61,604 nucleotides of DNA from the NCBI RefSeq assembly GCF_049808615.1, contig NZ_JBNCAN010000027.1, forward strand, positions 1-61,604. Direction: 5' to 3'. Numbering within the stretch: the stretch's first letter is position 1; each line of letters starts with the position of its first letter. The DNA comes from Modicisalibacter sp049808615. Its GTDB lineage: Bacteria > Pseudomonadota > Gammaproteobacteria > Pseudomonadales > Halomonadaceae. Shown here in pieces: positions 25,671 to 35,155 of the stretch. The position numbers were made by a program, and so were the translations under genes. A model generated the notes under the pieces. It was not told the origin of the DNA. It searched no databases and saw nothing but the letters and a program-made list of their open reading frames with translations.

Positions 25671-26804
25671 ATGAACATGATTCAACGCCACGGTTACCGC
25701 GCTTTCATCCTGCATTTGCTGCTAGCACTGCTGTTGGCGCTGTTCGCTGCCCAAACGGCGCAGGCGGAGCGACTGCGCGACCTGGCGTCTTTCGTCGGTG
25801 TACGGGACAACGCTCTGGTGGGCTACGGCCTGGTGGTGGGTCTGGATGGTAGCGGCGACCAGACCACCCAGGCACCGTTCACCACGCAAAGCCTGACCAA
25901 CATGCTCTCTCAGTTGGGTATCACCGTGCCGCCGGGCACTAACATGCAGCTCAAGAACGTGGCGGCGGTGATGATCACTGCTGAACTGCCACCGTTCTCG
26001 CGCCAGGGGCAGAAGATCGACGTGGTCGTGTCCTCGGTGGGTAACGCGCGTAGCCTGCGCGGTGGCACCTTGTTGATGTCGCCCCTCAAGGGTGCCGATG
26101 GGCGCACCTACGCCATGGCCCAGGGTAACGTGCTGGTCGGTGGGGCCGGCGCCCAGGCCGGCGGCAGCAGCGTTCAGATCAATCAGCAGGCGGGGGGGCG
26201 TATTACCAACGGCGCGACGGTGGAGGCGGAAGTCCCCCTGGTGCTCGGCGCCGATGGCACGCTTGACTTGCAGCTCGATACGTTTGACTTCGATACCGCT
26301 CAACGCGCCGTTACCGCGATCAACAATGAATTCGGCGCCCCGGTGGCTGCCGCCCTGGATGGCCGCGTCATTCGTCTGAATGCACCCATCAACAGCAACG
26401 ATCAGGTGCGTTTCATGGCCCGGGTGCAGAACGTGGATCTGACCTTGGGTGAAGGGCCGGCACGGGTCATCATCAACTCGCGCACCGGTTCCGTGGTGCT
26501 GACGAGCGCGGTGACCCTGAACCGGGCCGCGGTGGCGCATGGCAATCTGTCGATCACCATCGATTCCAATCCTCAGGTCAGTCAGCCCAATCCGTTCGGT
26601 GGTGGCGATACCGTGGTGGTGCCCAACGCGGATATCAGCGTGGCTCAGGAAGGGGGTGCCTTGCAGATGATGGAGACCAGCGCCGATCTGGCTGACGTGG
26701 TCAGCGCCCTCAATGCCCTCGGCGCCACCCCGCAGGATCTGATGTCGATCTTGCAGGCGCTGCAGGCGGCGGGCTCGCTTCGCGCTGAACTGGAGATCAT
26801 CTGA
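25671..26804 (+). CDS. flgI: Flagellar P-ring protein FlgI
   Basis: FlgI forms the periplasmic ring around the rod. The protein has a cleavable signal peptide (FILHLLLALLLALFAAQTAQA) and the mature start ERLRDLASFVGVRDNALVGYGLVVGLDGSGD. It ends with VVSALNALGATPQDLMSILQALQAAG. The start at 25671 has AGG upstream; 25656 and 25677 are alternatives that alter only the pre-signal residues. Its stop overlaps the flgJ ATG (TGATG). Confidence 0.95.
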   Translation: MNMIQRHGYRAFILHLLLALLLALFAAQTAQAERLRDLASFVGVRDNALVGYGLVVGLDGSGDQTTQAPFTTQSLTNMLSQLGITVPPGTNMQLKNVAAVMITAELPPFSRQGQKIDVVVSSVGNARSLRGGTLLMSPLKGADGRTYAMAQGNVLVGGAGAQAGGSSVQINQQAGGRITNGATVEAEVPLVLGADGTLDLQLDTFDFDTAQRAVTAINNEFGAPVAAALDGRVIRLNAPINSNDQVRFMARVQNVDLTLGEGPARVIINSRTGSVVLTSAVTLNRAAVAHGNLSITIDSNPQVSQPNPFGGGDTVVVPNADISVAQEGGALQMMETSADLADVVSALNALGATPQDLMSILQALQAAGSLRAELEII

Positions 26805-27844
26805 TGAGTGCCGGCAATATCAACAGTCAGTTTGCCCTCGACCTCCAGGGGCTGCAACGACTCAAGCACACTGCCAGCAAGGCGCCTGGCGAAGGCCTCA
26901 AGGCCGCGGCGGAACAGTTCGAGTCAGTCTTTCTACAGATGATGCTCAAAAGCATGCGGGAGGCGATCCCGGAATCCGGCCTGATGGATAGTCAGCAAAC
27001 GCGATTTTACACCGAGATGCTCGACAAGCAGTGGTCGCAGCATTTGTCGGGGCAGGGTATCGGCCTTGCGGAGCAATTGATCAACCAGTTGGAAGGTCGC
27101 GGCTTGGTGCCGAAGACGTCCAGCGTCAGTGAAAATCTGATCGCAGGTATCCCGCGCGGCACGCCGCGACTGCTGCATGGCGGTTTGAATAACGATGCGA
27201 ACAACGCTGCGGATAAAGCAACGGGGGTGGCGCCAGCCAATGCGCCAGTGCGATTGGCGGATGAACTCGATCTCAGACCGCAAGGACCAACGGTCACTAC
27301 GCCGAGCGACCCTGTACTGGGTCACCCGCCTGAGCGGCCCGATCATGTAGCCCAGTTCCTGAGCAAGCTCGAAGGCCCCGCGGAGCGGGCCAGTCGCACC
27401 ACTGGTGTGCCCGCCAAACTCATTCTGGCCCAGGCCGCATTGGAAACGGGGTGGGGACGCCACGAGATTCCAGACGCGAGCGGCGGTAATAGCCACAACC
27501 TGTTCGGCATCAAGGCCGGAAGCCGCTGGCAGGGTGACACCACCGACATCACGACCACCGAATACCGAGGTGGTCGTCCAGTGCAGCAGGTCGATCGTTT
27601 CCGCGTCTATGGCTCCTTCGAGGACGCCTTTACCGATTACGCCCGGCTGATCGGCGATAACCCGCGCTACAGTGGAGTGATTACCGCTGCGGATGCCCCG
27701 GCGGCGGCCCGTGCCCTACAGAGCAGCGGTTACGCCACGGACCCAGCCTACGCCGACAAACTGATCGCGGTGATGGAGAGTTTCGGAACCACGGCTCCGC
27801 CCGCTACGGCGAGGGCCGATAGCGCGCCGAGGAGCGCTTTCTGA
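26804..27844 (+). CDS. flgJ: Flagellar rod cap/peptidoglycan hydrolase FlgJ
   Basis: The 346-residue protein is two-domain. The N-terminal rod-capping part (about 1-105) has LKAAAEQFESVFLQMMLKSMREAIP. A Pro/Asn-rich linker follows, then a C-terminal glucosaminidase-type muralytic domain (about 180-330) with the catalytic Glu in QAALETGWGRHEI and the fold motif NLFGIKAG. It clears the peptidoglycan for rod growth. It is coupled to flgI by a 1-nt overlap. Confidence 0.95.
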   Translation: MSAGNINSQFALDLQGLQRLKHTASKAPGEGLKAAAEQFESVFLQMMLKSMREAIPESGLMDSQQTRFYTEMLDKQWSQHLSGQGIGLAEQLINQLEGRGLVPKTSSVSENLIAGIPRGTPRLLHGGLNNDANNAADKATGVAPANAPVRLADELDLRPQGPTVTTPSDPVLGHPPERPDHVAQFLSKLEGPAERASRTTGVPAKLILAQAALETGWGRHEIPDASGGNSHNLFGIKAGSRWQGDTTDITTTEYRGGRPVQQVDRFRVYGSFEDAFTDYARLIGDNPRYSGVITAADAPAAARALQSSGYATDPAYADKLIAVMESFGTTAPPATARADSAPRSAF

Positions 27845-27876
27845 GCAAAAGGTGGTGGAAAATTGCATCCACCCCC

Positions 27877-27903
27877 TCAATATTGCGCGACCCCGGCCGA
27901 TAA
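27877..27903 (+). promoter_or_regulatory. Candidate sigma-28 promoter of flgKL
   Basis: TCAATATT (27877-27884), an 11-bp spacer and a perfect GCCGATAA (27896-27903) lie 30 bp before flgK. The -10 is exact while the -35 matches 5 of 8 positions. A late, FliA-dependent boost for the hook-junction genes is the usual arrangement. Confidence 0.6.
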
Positions 27904-27933
27904 CCCTAATAATCGCTAACTCGGAATGGACCC

Positions 27934-29568
27934 ATGAGCCTCTTTTCCATCGGCCTTAGTGGCCTCAATACCGCACAAGCCGCCCTGCAGACTGCCAGCA
28001 GCAATGTCAGTAACGTCTTTACGCCGGGCTATAACCGCCAACTGACCCTGATCGGGGAAAACACCGTGGGTGGGGGCGTCCAGGTCAACGATGTACAGCG
28101 TCAGTTCAACAAGTATGTCGCCAATCAGCTCAATACCGCCACCGGGAATAGTGCAGCGCTGCAGGCTTACTCGAATCAGGTCAGCCAGATCGATAATCTG
28201 CTGGCGGATCGGGACGCCGGCCTGGCGCCGTTGATGCAGAATTTCTTCTCCTCTCTGGAAGATCTGGCCGGAGCACCCTCGGACCCCGCGGCCCGCCAGG
28301 GCGTGATCGGTACCGCCGACACCCTGACGGCCCAGTTCCGCTCCTTCGATAGCTATCTGGATGACATGCAGTCCGGCATCAACGGCAACATCCGCGACGA
28401 AGTCACTCAGATCAACAATACCGCCAAGCAGGTGGCCACGCTCAATCGCGAGATCGCTCTGGCCAAGGCCAAGACCGGGGAAGCTCCCAATAGCCTGCTC
28501 AATCAGCGCGATCATCTGGTTGCCGAACTCAGTAAGCGTGTCGGCGTTGATCTGGTCAATCAGGATGGCGACAGCTACAACCTGACCATCGGCAACGGCC
28601 AGCCCCTGGTGGCCGGCAGGCAGAGCTTCACTCTGGAAGCCGTCACCTCGCCGCTGGATCCTTCGCGGACCGTGGTGGCCTATCGTGATGCCGGCGGCAA
28701 CCTGATGTCCCTCGATGAATCGACCTTCGAGAAGGGCACTCTCGGCGGGCTCATGACCTTCCGCCGCGAGACCCTGGACAAGACCCAGAATCAGATCGGT
28801 CAGATGGCCTTGGCCCTGGCCAACGAGTTCAATGCTCAGCACGCCCAAGGCCAGGATCTCAATGGTGACCAGGGAGAGGACTTCTTCAGCATCGGCTCGC
28901 CCCGGGTATTGCCTCATAATGACAACACCGGTAGCGGCGTTACCGTCGACGTGGCCTTCGTGGATAGTCGAAAAGTAAGTACCAGCGACTATGACGTGCG
29001 TTTTGAAGGGCCCGGTACCAGTGACATTGTCATTACACGTCGCGCCACCGGAGAGGAAATTCCCGCTAGTGAAATTACAACCACGGCAACGACACTGGCC
29101 TTCGATGGTCTGGAACTGACCTTGGGCGGAACTCCCGCAGCGGGCGATCGCTTTCAGATCCAGCCAACCCGGGATCTTGCCGGCACGTTAAAAAATGAGA
29201 TCCGCGATACGTCCAAGATCGCAGCCGCGGATCTTGATCCTGGCAATGTATCCAACGGCGACAACCGCAACGCCTTGGCGCTGCAAAACCTGCAGAACAT
29301 CGACATCGTCGGGGGTAATGCGAGCATCAGTGAAGCCTATGCCTCCATCGTCAGTGATGTGGGTAATCGTACCAACGTGGTCAAGGCCAACCTCTCGGCT
29401 CAGCAGGGGCTTACCGAGCAGCTTACTGCCGTGCAGCAGTCCGAGTCCGGGGTTAACCTGGACGAGGAAGCCGCCAACCTCATTCGTTATCAGCAGTATT
29501 ATCAGGCCAACGCCAAGGTCATCGAGACCGGCGGCAATCTGCTCGATACCATTCTCAACCTGCGCTGA
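27934..29568 (+). CDS. flgK: Flagellar hook-associated protein 1 FlgK
   Basis: The first hook-filament junction protein, 544 residues (E. coli 547). The N-terminus MSLFSIGLSGLNTAQAALQTASSNVSN and the C-terminal motif SGVNLDEEAANLIRYQQYYQANAKVI are both intact. Export depends on FlgN. flgL follows 22 bp downstream. Confidence 0.96.
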   Translation: MSLFSIGLSGLNTAQAALQTASSNVSNVFTPGYNRQLTLIGENTVGGGVQVNDVQRQFNKYVANQLNTATGNSAALQAYSNQVSQIDNLLADRDAGLAPLMQNFFSSLEDLAGAPSDPAARQGVIGTADTLTAQFRSFDSYLDDMQSGINGNIRDEVTQINNTAKQVATLNREIALAKAKTGEAPNSLLNQRDHLVAELSKRVGVDLVNQDGDSYNLTIGNGQPLVAGRQSFTLEAVTSPLDPSRTVVAYRDAGGNLMSLDESTFEKGTLGGLMTFRRETLDKTQNQIGQMALALANEFNAQHAQGQDLNGDQGEDFFSIGSPRVLPHNDNTGSGVTVDVAFVDSRKVSTSDYDVRFEGPGTSDIVITRRATGEEIPASEITTTATTLAFDGLELTLGGTPAAGDRFQIQPTRDLAGTLKNEIRDTSKIAAADLDPGNVSNGDNRNALALQNLQNIDIVGGNASISEAYASIVSDVGNRTNVVKANLSAQQGLTEQLTAVQQSESGVNLDEEAANLIRYQQYYQANAKVIETGGNLLDTILNLR

Positions 29569-29590
29569 GCACCATTGTAGAGGCGACACC

Positions 29591-30802
29591 ATGCGTATCA
29601 GTACCGTCACCATGTTCGAGTCTGGCCTGACGGCCATGAACCGTCAGCAGGGCAAGTTGATGCACGTCGATCAGCAGCTAGCCAGTGGGCGTCGGGTCGT
29701 CAACCCGTCCGACGACCCCCAGGCCGCTTCCCGGGCCGTCAATGTGTCCCAATCCATGGCGGTCAGCCAGCAGTATGCAGACGCCCGCATCAGCACGGGC
29801 AATGCCCTGGCCCAGGAAGAGAGCGTGCTCAACAGCGTCAGCGATGGTATCGCCAGCGCCAAGACTCTGATCATCCAGGCCAGCAGCGACACCCTGAGCG
29901 ATGCCGACCGCGCATCAGTAGCAACGGAACTCAAGGGCATCTATGAAAACCTGCTGGGGCTGGCCAATACCACCAACGGCAACGGCACTTATCTGTTCGG
30001 TGGCTACAAGGACGATGCGCCGCCTTTCGTCAAAGAGAGCGGCGGGGTGGCATACAAGGGTGACTTGGGGGTGCGGGAGCAGCAGGTGGACTCCTCACGC
30101 AAGATGCCGGTAGGCGATAGCGGCGTGGCGATCTTCGAACGCGTGCATAACGGTGCAGGGTACGTCGCGACTGCTGGCACCAACAACGGTAGCGTGACCT
30201 TTACCGGGCCGACTCGGGTGGATGCGGCTGATTCAGGGTATGGTGATGGATATGCAATCAGTTTTGCAGACAATGCAGGTACTCTAGAATATACCGTGAC
30301 TAACACGTCCACTGGCTCTACTGTGCCAGGGAAGGCAGGCGTGGAATACACTCCCGGCGAAACACTCTCCTTTGGTGGGCTGTCGATCACTCTTGAAGGT
30401 ACACCGGTGGCCGGCGATACGATCTCCATGGCCAAGGCGGAAGATCAAAGTATCTTCTCCACCCTGGAAAGCGCCATTGCGGCTCTCGATGCCCCGGCTG
30501 AAACCGCCACCGAAAAGGCTGCGCGACGCAATACCCTGTCCACGGTCAGCCGTGAACTCGACAATAGTCTCGACAATGTCCTGACCGTGCGCGCCTCTGT
30601 GGGGGCACGGCTCAATGAACTCGATGTGCTGGACTCCGTGGGCGGCAATCGCTCCTTGAATTACGAATCGACCCTGTCCGATCTGGTCGATCTCGATTAC
30701 GGCAGGGCGATTACCGATTACAAGATACGCCAGGTTGGCCTGCAGGCCGCCCAGAAGGTCTTTACTGAAATCCAGGGGATGTCGTTGTTCGATCGCTTGT
30801 AA
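29591..30802 (+). CDS. flgL: Flagellar hook-associated protein 3 FlgL
   Basis: The second hook-filament junction protein, 403 residues, with a flagellin-like N-terminus (MRISTVTMFESGLTAMNRQQGKL, QLASGRRVVNPSDDPQAAS) and C-terminal helix (SLNYESTLSDLVDLDYGRAITDY). The ATG at 29591 is chosen; the longer open frame lies inside flgK. It is longer than E. coli FlgL (317), with the extra length in the variable central domain. Confidence 0.94.
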   Translation: MRISTVTMFESGLTAMNRQQGKLMHVDQQLASGRRVVNPSDDPQAASRAVNVSQSMAVSQQYADARISTGNALAQEESVLNSVSDGIASAKTLIIQASSDTLSDADRASVATELKGIYENLLGLANTTNGNGTYLFGGYKDDAPPFVKESGGVAYKGDLGVREQQVDSSRKMPVGDSGVAIFERVHNGAGYVATAGTNNGSVTFTGPTRVDAADSGYGDGYAISFADNAGTLEYTVTNTSTGSTVPGKAGVEYTPGETLSFGGLSITLEGTPVAGDTISMAKAEDQSIFSTLESAIAALDAPAETATEKAARRNTLSTVSRELDNSLDNVLTVRASVGARLNELDVLDSVGGNRSLNYESTLSDLVDLDYGRAITDYKIRQVGLQAAQKVFTEIQGMSLFDRL

Positions 30803-30819
30803 AGGTTTCACCATTTGAT

Positions 30820-30856
30820 GCCAGTCGGTTAAGCAGTCCGGCTGGCTTTTTTTGTT
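30820..30856 (+). terminator. Intrinsic terminator after flgL
   Basis: GCCAGTCGG and CCGGCTGGC pair with one mismatch around a 9-nt loop, followed by TTTTTTT. It closes the flgB-flgL run. Confidence 0.8.
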
Positions 30857-30913
30857 TAAATGTAGCCAAATCCGGAGAGACGGTCAGCGACAACAACATT
30901 CTTGGGAGTCACG

Positions 30914-32188
30914 ATGAAACCTGAAACGATTGCCTTGCACCACGGCTATACCGCCGACGATCAACATGCGGTGGCGGTGCCCATCCATCAGACCACCTCG
31001 TTCTCCTTCGACAACGCCCAGCACGCGGCGGATCTTTTCGATCTCAAGGTCGAGGGCAATATCTATTCGCGCATCATGAACCCCACCTGTGCGGTGCTGG
31101 AGCAGCGTATCGCCGCGCTGGAAGGCGGGATCGCCGGGCTGGCGATGGCCTCGGGCATGGCGGCGATCACCGCGGCCATTCAGACCGTTGCGGAGACCGG
31201 TGATAATATCGTCTCCATCAGCGAGCTTTATGGCGGTACCTACAATCTGTTCGCCCACACCTTGCCGCGCCAGGGCATCCAGGTGCGTTTTGCCGACAAG
31301 GAAGATATCGCCGGTATCGAGGCGCTGATCGATGAGCGCACCAAGGCGGTGTTCTGCGAAAGTATCGGTAATCCCTCCGGCGGCGTCGTGGATATGGCCG
31401 TGCTGGCCGAAGCGGCGCATCGTCATGGGGTGCCGTTGATGGTGGATAACACCGTGGCCACGCCGTTTCTATGGCGACCCATCGAGCAGGGTGCGGATAT
31501 CGTCATTCACTCGGCGACCAAGTACATCGGCGGTCATGGCACCACCGTGGGCGGGGTCATCGTGGACTCCGGCAAATTCCCTTGGGCCGATCATGCTAAA
31601 CGTTTTGCGCTGCTCAACGAGCCGGATGTTTCCTACCATGGCATCAGCTATACCCGGGACGTGGGCGATGCGGCCTTCATCGCCCGAGCGCGGGTAGTGC
31701 CGCTGCGCAACATGGGAGCGGCATTGTCCGCTCAGGCTGCCTGGCAGCTGCTTCAAGGGCTTGAGACGCTGGCGCTGCGCATCGAGCGTATCAGCGACAA
31801 CACGCTCAAGGTGGCCCGCTATCTGGAAGAGCACCCCCAGGTCAACTGGGTAAATTACGCCGGGCTGGAAAGCCACAAGGATCACGCCCTGGCCAAGCGC
31901 TACATGAACGGTCACGCCTCGGGCATCCTGAGCTTCGGCATTCAAGGCGGTCTGGAATCGGGAGCGAAATTTTACGACGCGCTGCAACTGATTCTGCGGC
32001 TGGTCAACATCGGCGATGCCAAGACCTGTTCCTCGATTCCCGCAGCCACCACCCATCGTCAGCTCAATGAAGCGGAACTCAAGTCCGCGGGCGTCACTGC
32101 GGACATGGTGCGGTTGTCGATCGGCATCGAGCATATCGATGATATCGTTACCGATTTAGACCAAGCTCTGGACGCCTCGCAAAAATAG
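30914..32188 (+). CDS. metY: O-acetylhomoserine sulfhydrylase (MetY type)
   Basis: A PLP enzyme that makes homocysteine from O-acetylhomoserine and sulfide (or related thiols) in the cytoplasm. The 424-residue protein has IYSRIMNPTCAVLEQRIAALEGG, LMVDNTVATPFLWRPIEQGAD and the PLP-lysine motif IHSATKYIGGHGTTVGG. Length and the extended C-terminal part fit MetY better than MetB or MetZ, though substrate cannot be fixed from sequence. The ATG at 30914 has GGAG 6 bp upstream. It lies between flgL and the convergent fliR, unrelated to motility. Confidence 0.9.
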   Translation: MKPETIALHHGYTADDQHAVAVPIHQTTSFSFDNAQHAADLFDLKVEGNIYSRIMNPTCAVLEQRIAALEGGIAGLAMASGMAAITAAIQTVAETGDNIVSISELYGGTYNLFAHTLPRQGIQVRFADKEDIAGIEALIDERTKAVFCESIGNPSGGVVDMAVLAEAAHRHGVPLMVDNTVATPFLWRPIEQGADIVIHSATKYIGGHGTTVGGVIVDSGKFPWADHAKRFALLNEPDVSYHGISYTRDVGDAAFIARARVVPLRNMGAALSAQAAWQLLQGLETLALRIERISDNTLKVARYLEEHPQVNWVNYAGLESHKDHALAKRYMNGHASGILSFGIQGGLESGAKFYDALQLILRLVNIGDAKTCSSIPAATTHRQLNEAELKSAGVTADMVRLSIGIEHIDDIVTDLDQALDASQK

Positions 32189-32198
32189 AGTGGCCAAT

Positions 32199-32222
32199 GG
32201 CACCGCTCAACCAAGCGGTGCC
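32199..32222. terminator. Hairpin between convergent metY and fliR
   Basis: GGCACCGCT and AGCGGTGCC form a perfect 9-bp stem with a 6-nt loop, 10 bp after the metY stop and spanning the fliR stop codon. T-runs are poor on both sides, so it may end transcription inefficiently in both directions. Confidence 0.6.
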
Positions 32223-32998
32223 ATCATTGCAATCAGCTCCTGCATGAACATGAAGCCGCGAGAGAACAGGCCCTCCAGATAGCGACCCAGGTCCAGCATC
32301 AGGATCATCAGCAGGATCAGCCCCACGGTGAGGGTCATCGGAAAGCCGATCGAGAAGATGGTCAACTGAGGGGCGGCGCGGTTGAGAATGCCGAGGGACA
32401 GATTGATGATCAAAAGCGAGGCGACCACCGGCAGGGCGAGCAGTAGACCAGCGGAAAAGATCGTGCCGCCATAGCGGGCCAGTATCTCGAAGGCGTTGGG
32501 ATTGAACCCGCCCATGCCGATGGGCAGCGTATCGAAGGAATTGGCCAGGATTTCGATCACGATCAGATGACCATTGAAGGCCAGCAGCATCAATAGCGTG
32601 ATCATGTAGAGAAAGCGCGACAGCACCATGGTATTCGCGCCGGTATCCGGCGAGAAGAAGGTAGCGAAGGCCAGGCCCATCTGCAGGCCGATGTATTCCC
32701 CCGCAGCCATCACTACCGCCAACACGACCCGCATGACTAACCCGATCGCGATACCAATCAGCATCTGCTCCACCATGATGCCCAGACTCGCCCAGGAGAT
32801 GATGGGCACCGCGGGCAGTGGCGGCAGGGCCGGGGTAATCACCATTGTCAGCAGCAGCGCCAGGCCGATCTTGACCTGCCGTGGCACGCTGGAGTGGCCC
32901 CAGAGCGGGGCGGCCATGAGAAAGGCCGTCAGGCGGACGAAGGGCCACAGGAAGGCGATGAGCCAGCCCTGGAGCTGATCGAAAGTGACCTCGACCAT
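32207..32998 (-). CDS. fliR: Flagellar export gate protein FliR
   Basis: The 263-residue integral membrane protein of the type III export gate shows repeated hydrophobic segments (about six), starting MVEVTFDQLQGWLIAFLWPFVRLTAFLMAAPLWG. It has the conserved GEYIGLQMGLAFATFFSPDTG. It begins just after fliQ with 1 bp between stop and start. Confidence 0.95.
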   Translation of the reverse strand: MVEVTFDQLQGWLIAFLWPFVRLTAFLMAAPLWGHSSVPRQVKIGLALLLTMVITPALPPLPAVPIISWASLGIMVEQMLIGIAIGLVMRVVLAVVMAAGEYIGLQMGLAFATFFSPDTGANTMVLSRFLYMITLLMLLAFNGHLIVIEILANSFDTLPIGMGGFNPNAFEILARYGGTIFSAGLLLALPVVASLLIINLSLGILNRAAPQLTIFSIGFPMTLTVGLILLMILMLDLGRYLEGLFSRGFMFMQELIAMMAPLG

Positions 32999-32999
32999 G

Positions 33000-33269
33000 T
33001 CAGCCCAGCATCAACGGGATATTGCGAAACAGCTCGGTGGTGAAATGGGTGATCAACTGGATCAGCCAGGGGCCGGTCAGGACCAGTGCACCGAACACGC
33101 CGAGAATCTTGGGAATGAACGATAGCGTCATCTCGTTGATCTGGGTCGCGGCCTGAAAAAGACTCACCAGAAGGCCGATGCTCAGCGCCGTGAGGAGTAG
33201 CGGTCCGGCCAGGAACAGCGTGACCTTCATGCCTTGGTAGGCCGTGCTCATTACCATTTCCGGTGTCAT
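33000..33269 (-). CDS. fliQ: Flagellar export gate protein FliQ
   Basis: The 89-residue protein, MTPEMVMSTAYQGMKVTLFL onward, has two membrane helices and the family motif LVSLFQAATQINEMTLSFIPKI. The size matches FliQ exactly. It is the fifth gene of the fliMNOPQR order. Confidence 0.96.
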   Translation of the reverse strand: MTPEMVMSTAYQGMKVTLFLAGPLLLTALSIGLLVSLFQAATQINEMTLSFIPKILGVFGALVLTGPWLIQLITHFTTELFRNIPLMLG

Positions 33270-33300
33270 GCAGCACCTCGGGATTGAAGAAAAAGAAGCA

Positions 33301-34071
33301 TCAGATGTAGAAGCTCTCGGCCAGGGAGCCGATCAGCAGTTGCCAGCCATCCACCAGCACGAACAGCATCAGCTTGAAGGGCAATGAAATGGTTGCCGGC
33401 GGCACCATCATCATCCCCAGCGCCATCAGCACGCTGGCCACCACCAGGTCGATGATCAAAAACGGGATGAAGATGGTGAAGCCGATCTGAAATGCGGTCT
33501 TGAGCTCGCTGGTAACAAAGGCGGGCAGTAGCACGCGCATGGGGACATCTTCAGGCCCCTGAAAGGTGCCGGCATCCGCCAGACGCGCGAACAAGGCGAT
33601 ATCCGGCTCCCGGGTCTGACCGAGCATGAATTCACGAAACGGCTCGCTGCCCAGGCGCAGGAATTCATCGAAGTTGATCTGATCCGCGGAGAAGGGCTGC
33701 CAGGCAATTTCATAGACCTGATTGATCACCGGCGACATGACGAAGAAGGTCAGAAAGAGTGCCAGACCGAGCAACACCTGATTGGGGGGCGCCGACTGGG
33801 TGCCCATGGCGGTGCGCAGCAAGCCCAGCACGATGATGATGCGAGTGAATCCGGTCATCATCAGCAGAAGGGCCGGCAAGAAGGCCATGGAGCTGAGCAG
33901 CAACAGCGTCTGCAGGCTCAGCGACCATTGTTGACCACCATCTGCAAGAGGCTGGCTGATCACACCGGGTATGGCGGCCTGAGCCCAGCTTTCCTGGGGC
34001 CAGACCAGCATCAAGCCGATGAATAACGGTAATGCGAGCAGACGCGGGAGTAGCCGCAACGAGGTAGGCAT
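33301..34071 (-). CDS. fliP: Flagellar export gate protein FliP
   Basis: The 256-residue core gate protein has an N-terminal signal-peptide-like segment (LLALPLFIGLMLVWPQESWAQA), then SMAFLPALLLMMTGFTRIIIVLGLLR and MGTQSAPPNQVLLGLALFLT, and four predicted membrane segments. The ATG at 34071 shares bases with the fliO stop (TGATG), so it is translationally coupled. Confidence 0.96.
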   Translation of the reverse strand: MPTSLRLLPRLLALPLFIGLMLVWPQESWAQAAIPGVISQPLADGGQQWSLSLQTLLLLSSMAFLPALLLMMTGFTRIIIVLGLLRTAMGTQSAPPNQVLLGLALFLTFFVMSPVINQVYEIAWQPFSADQINFDEFLRLGSEPFREFMLGQTREPDIALFARLADAGTFQGPEDVPMRVLLPAFVTSELKTAFQIGFTIFIPFLIIDLVVASVLMALGMMMVPPATISLPFKLMLFVLVDGWQLLIGSLAESFYI

Positions 34072-34559
34072 CACGTATCACCCCCGGGCTTGCGGCGCTG
34101 GCCGGCAAAGCGTTCCTTGGTGTTCTGGCGTAGCGCAGACGCAAAGCGAGTGGCGAAGCTCTCGTTGCTCTCGCCGAGGCCCATCGCAGAGGACTCCTGG
34201 GCGACGTCTTCCTCCGGTGCCGGCATCTCATGCAGATGCGTGATCTGACCGCCCCCGACGCCAAGTACCAGCCAGGTGCCTTTCACATCGACGATGACCA
34301 CCCGTTCACGCTGCCCCACGGCGGTGCTTGCGACCATTCTCAGGTGTTGTCCGCTGCCTTTGCGTCCCGGCCCCAGGCGCTTGAGAAGCGCGCTGCATAT
34401 CAGAATGACGGCGATGACCACGGCCAGCGCCAGGGCAGTCTTGCCCAGGGTTGCCAGGCCGATCAGGGCATCGCCCTGAGCGCCACTGACGACATTTGCG
34501 GCGACCGCCTCAGTAGCGCCCTGGGCGCCGGAGGCCTGGAGTGAAGACGATTGACTCAT
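34071..34559 (-). CDS. fliO: Flagellar biosynthesis protein FliO
   Basis: The 162-residue protein has one membrane segment (LGKTALALAVVIAVILICSALL, about 33-54) and a basic cytoplasmic part with VGQRERVVIVDVKGTWLVLGV, the typical FliO core. FliO helps FliP assembly. Both ends overlap neighbours: its ATG overlaps the fliN stop and its stop overlaps the fliP start. Confidence 0.92.
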   Translation of the reverse strand: MSQSSSLQASGAQGATEAVAANVVSGAQGDALIGLATLGKTALALAVVIAVILICSALLKRLGPGRKGSGQHLRMVASTAVGQRERVVIVDVKGTWLVLGVGGGQITHLHEMPAPEEDVAQESSAMGLGESNESFATRFASALRQNTKERFAGQRRKPGGDT

Positions 34560-35155
34560 CGATTGAGCTTCTGTACCCGTTCGGAAGGCGTGATGATCTC
34601 GGTGATACGGATGCCGTACTTGTCATCCACCACGACGACTTCGCCCTGGGCGATCAGATAGCCGTTGATCAGGATATCCATGGGCTCGCCGGCCAAACCG
34701 TCGAGTTCGATCACCGATCCCTGGGCCAGCTCGAGCAGTTGCTTGATGGTGATGCGGGTACGACCCAGCTCCACGGTCAACTTGACCGGGATGTCCATGA
34801 TCATTTCCAGATCGCGAGCGGCACCACTCTCAAACCCACTGTTCAGCGGCTTGAACACCTGATCGCCGGCGGCGGTGGCCGGTGCGGCATCCTTGCTCTG
34901 AGGGGTATCGAACTCGTCCTCCGGCTCGGCTTCCGCCTGTTCGGCAAATGCCGCCGCCCAGGGGTCGTCTTCGTCCGCGTCGCTGCCGGCCTGTTCATCA
35001 GTGTCGGCACTTTCCTGCTCGGCCATAGCCTCGGCCCAGGGATCTTCCGAAGCGCTTGGATCGGGAGTGTTCTGGTCCTGGTTATTCACATCGGCCTCGT
35101 TTTGATCAGGCTTGCTTTGATCTGAGTTCTGATCGGGGTTCTTGGGGTCAGTCAT
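34556..35155 (-). CDS. fliN: Flagellar motor switch protein FliN, with duplicated N-terminal motif
   Basis: FliN is a C-ring component, and binds FliH during export. The C-terminal SpoA domain (about 110-195) is canonical (DIPVKLTVELGRTRITIKQLLEL, GSVIELDGLAGEPMDILING). The N-terminal region is long, acidic and N/Q/D-rich. It contains two copies of a motif known once in E. coli FliN: EDPWAEAMAEQ (about 37-47) and DDPWAAAFAEQ (about 63-73). At 199 residues it is well above the common 130-140. Confidence 0.94.
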   Translation of the reverse strand: MTDPKNPDQNSDQSKPDQNEADVNNQDQNTPDPSASEDPWAEAMAEQESADTDEQAGSDADEDDPWAAAFAEQAEAEPEDEFDTPQSKDAAPATAAGDQVFKPLNSGFESGAARDLEMIMDIPVKLTVELGRTRITIKQLLELAQGSVIELDGLAGEPMDILINGYLIAQGEVVVVDDKYGIRITEIITPSERVQKLNR

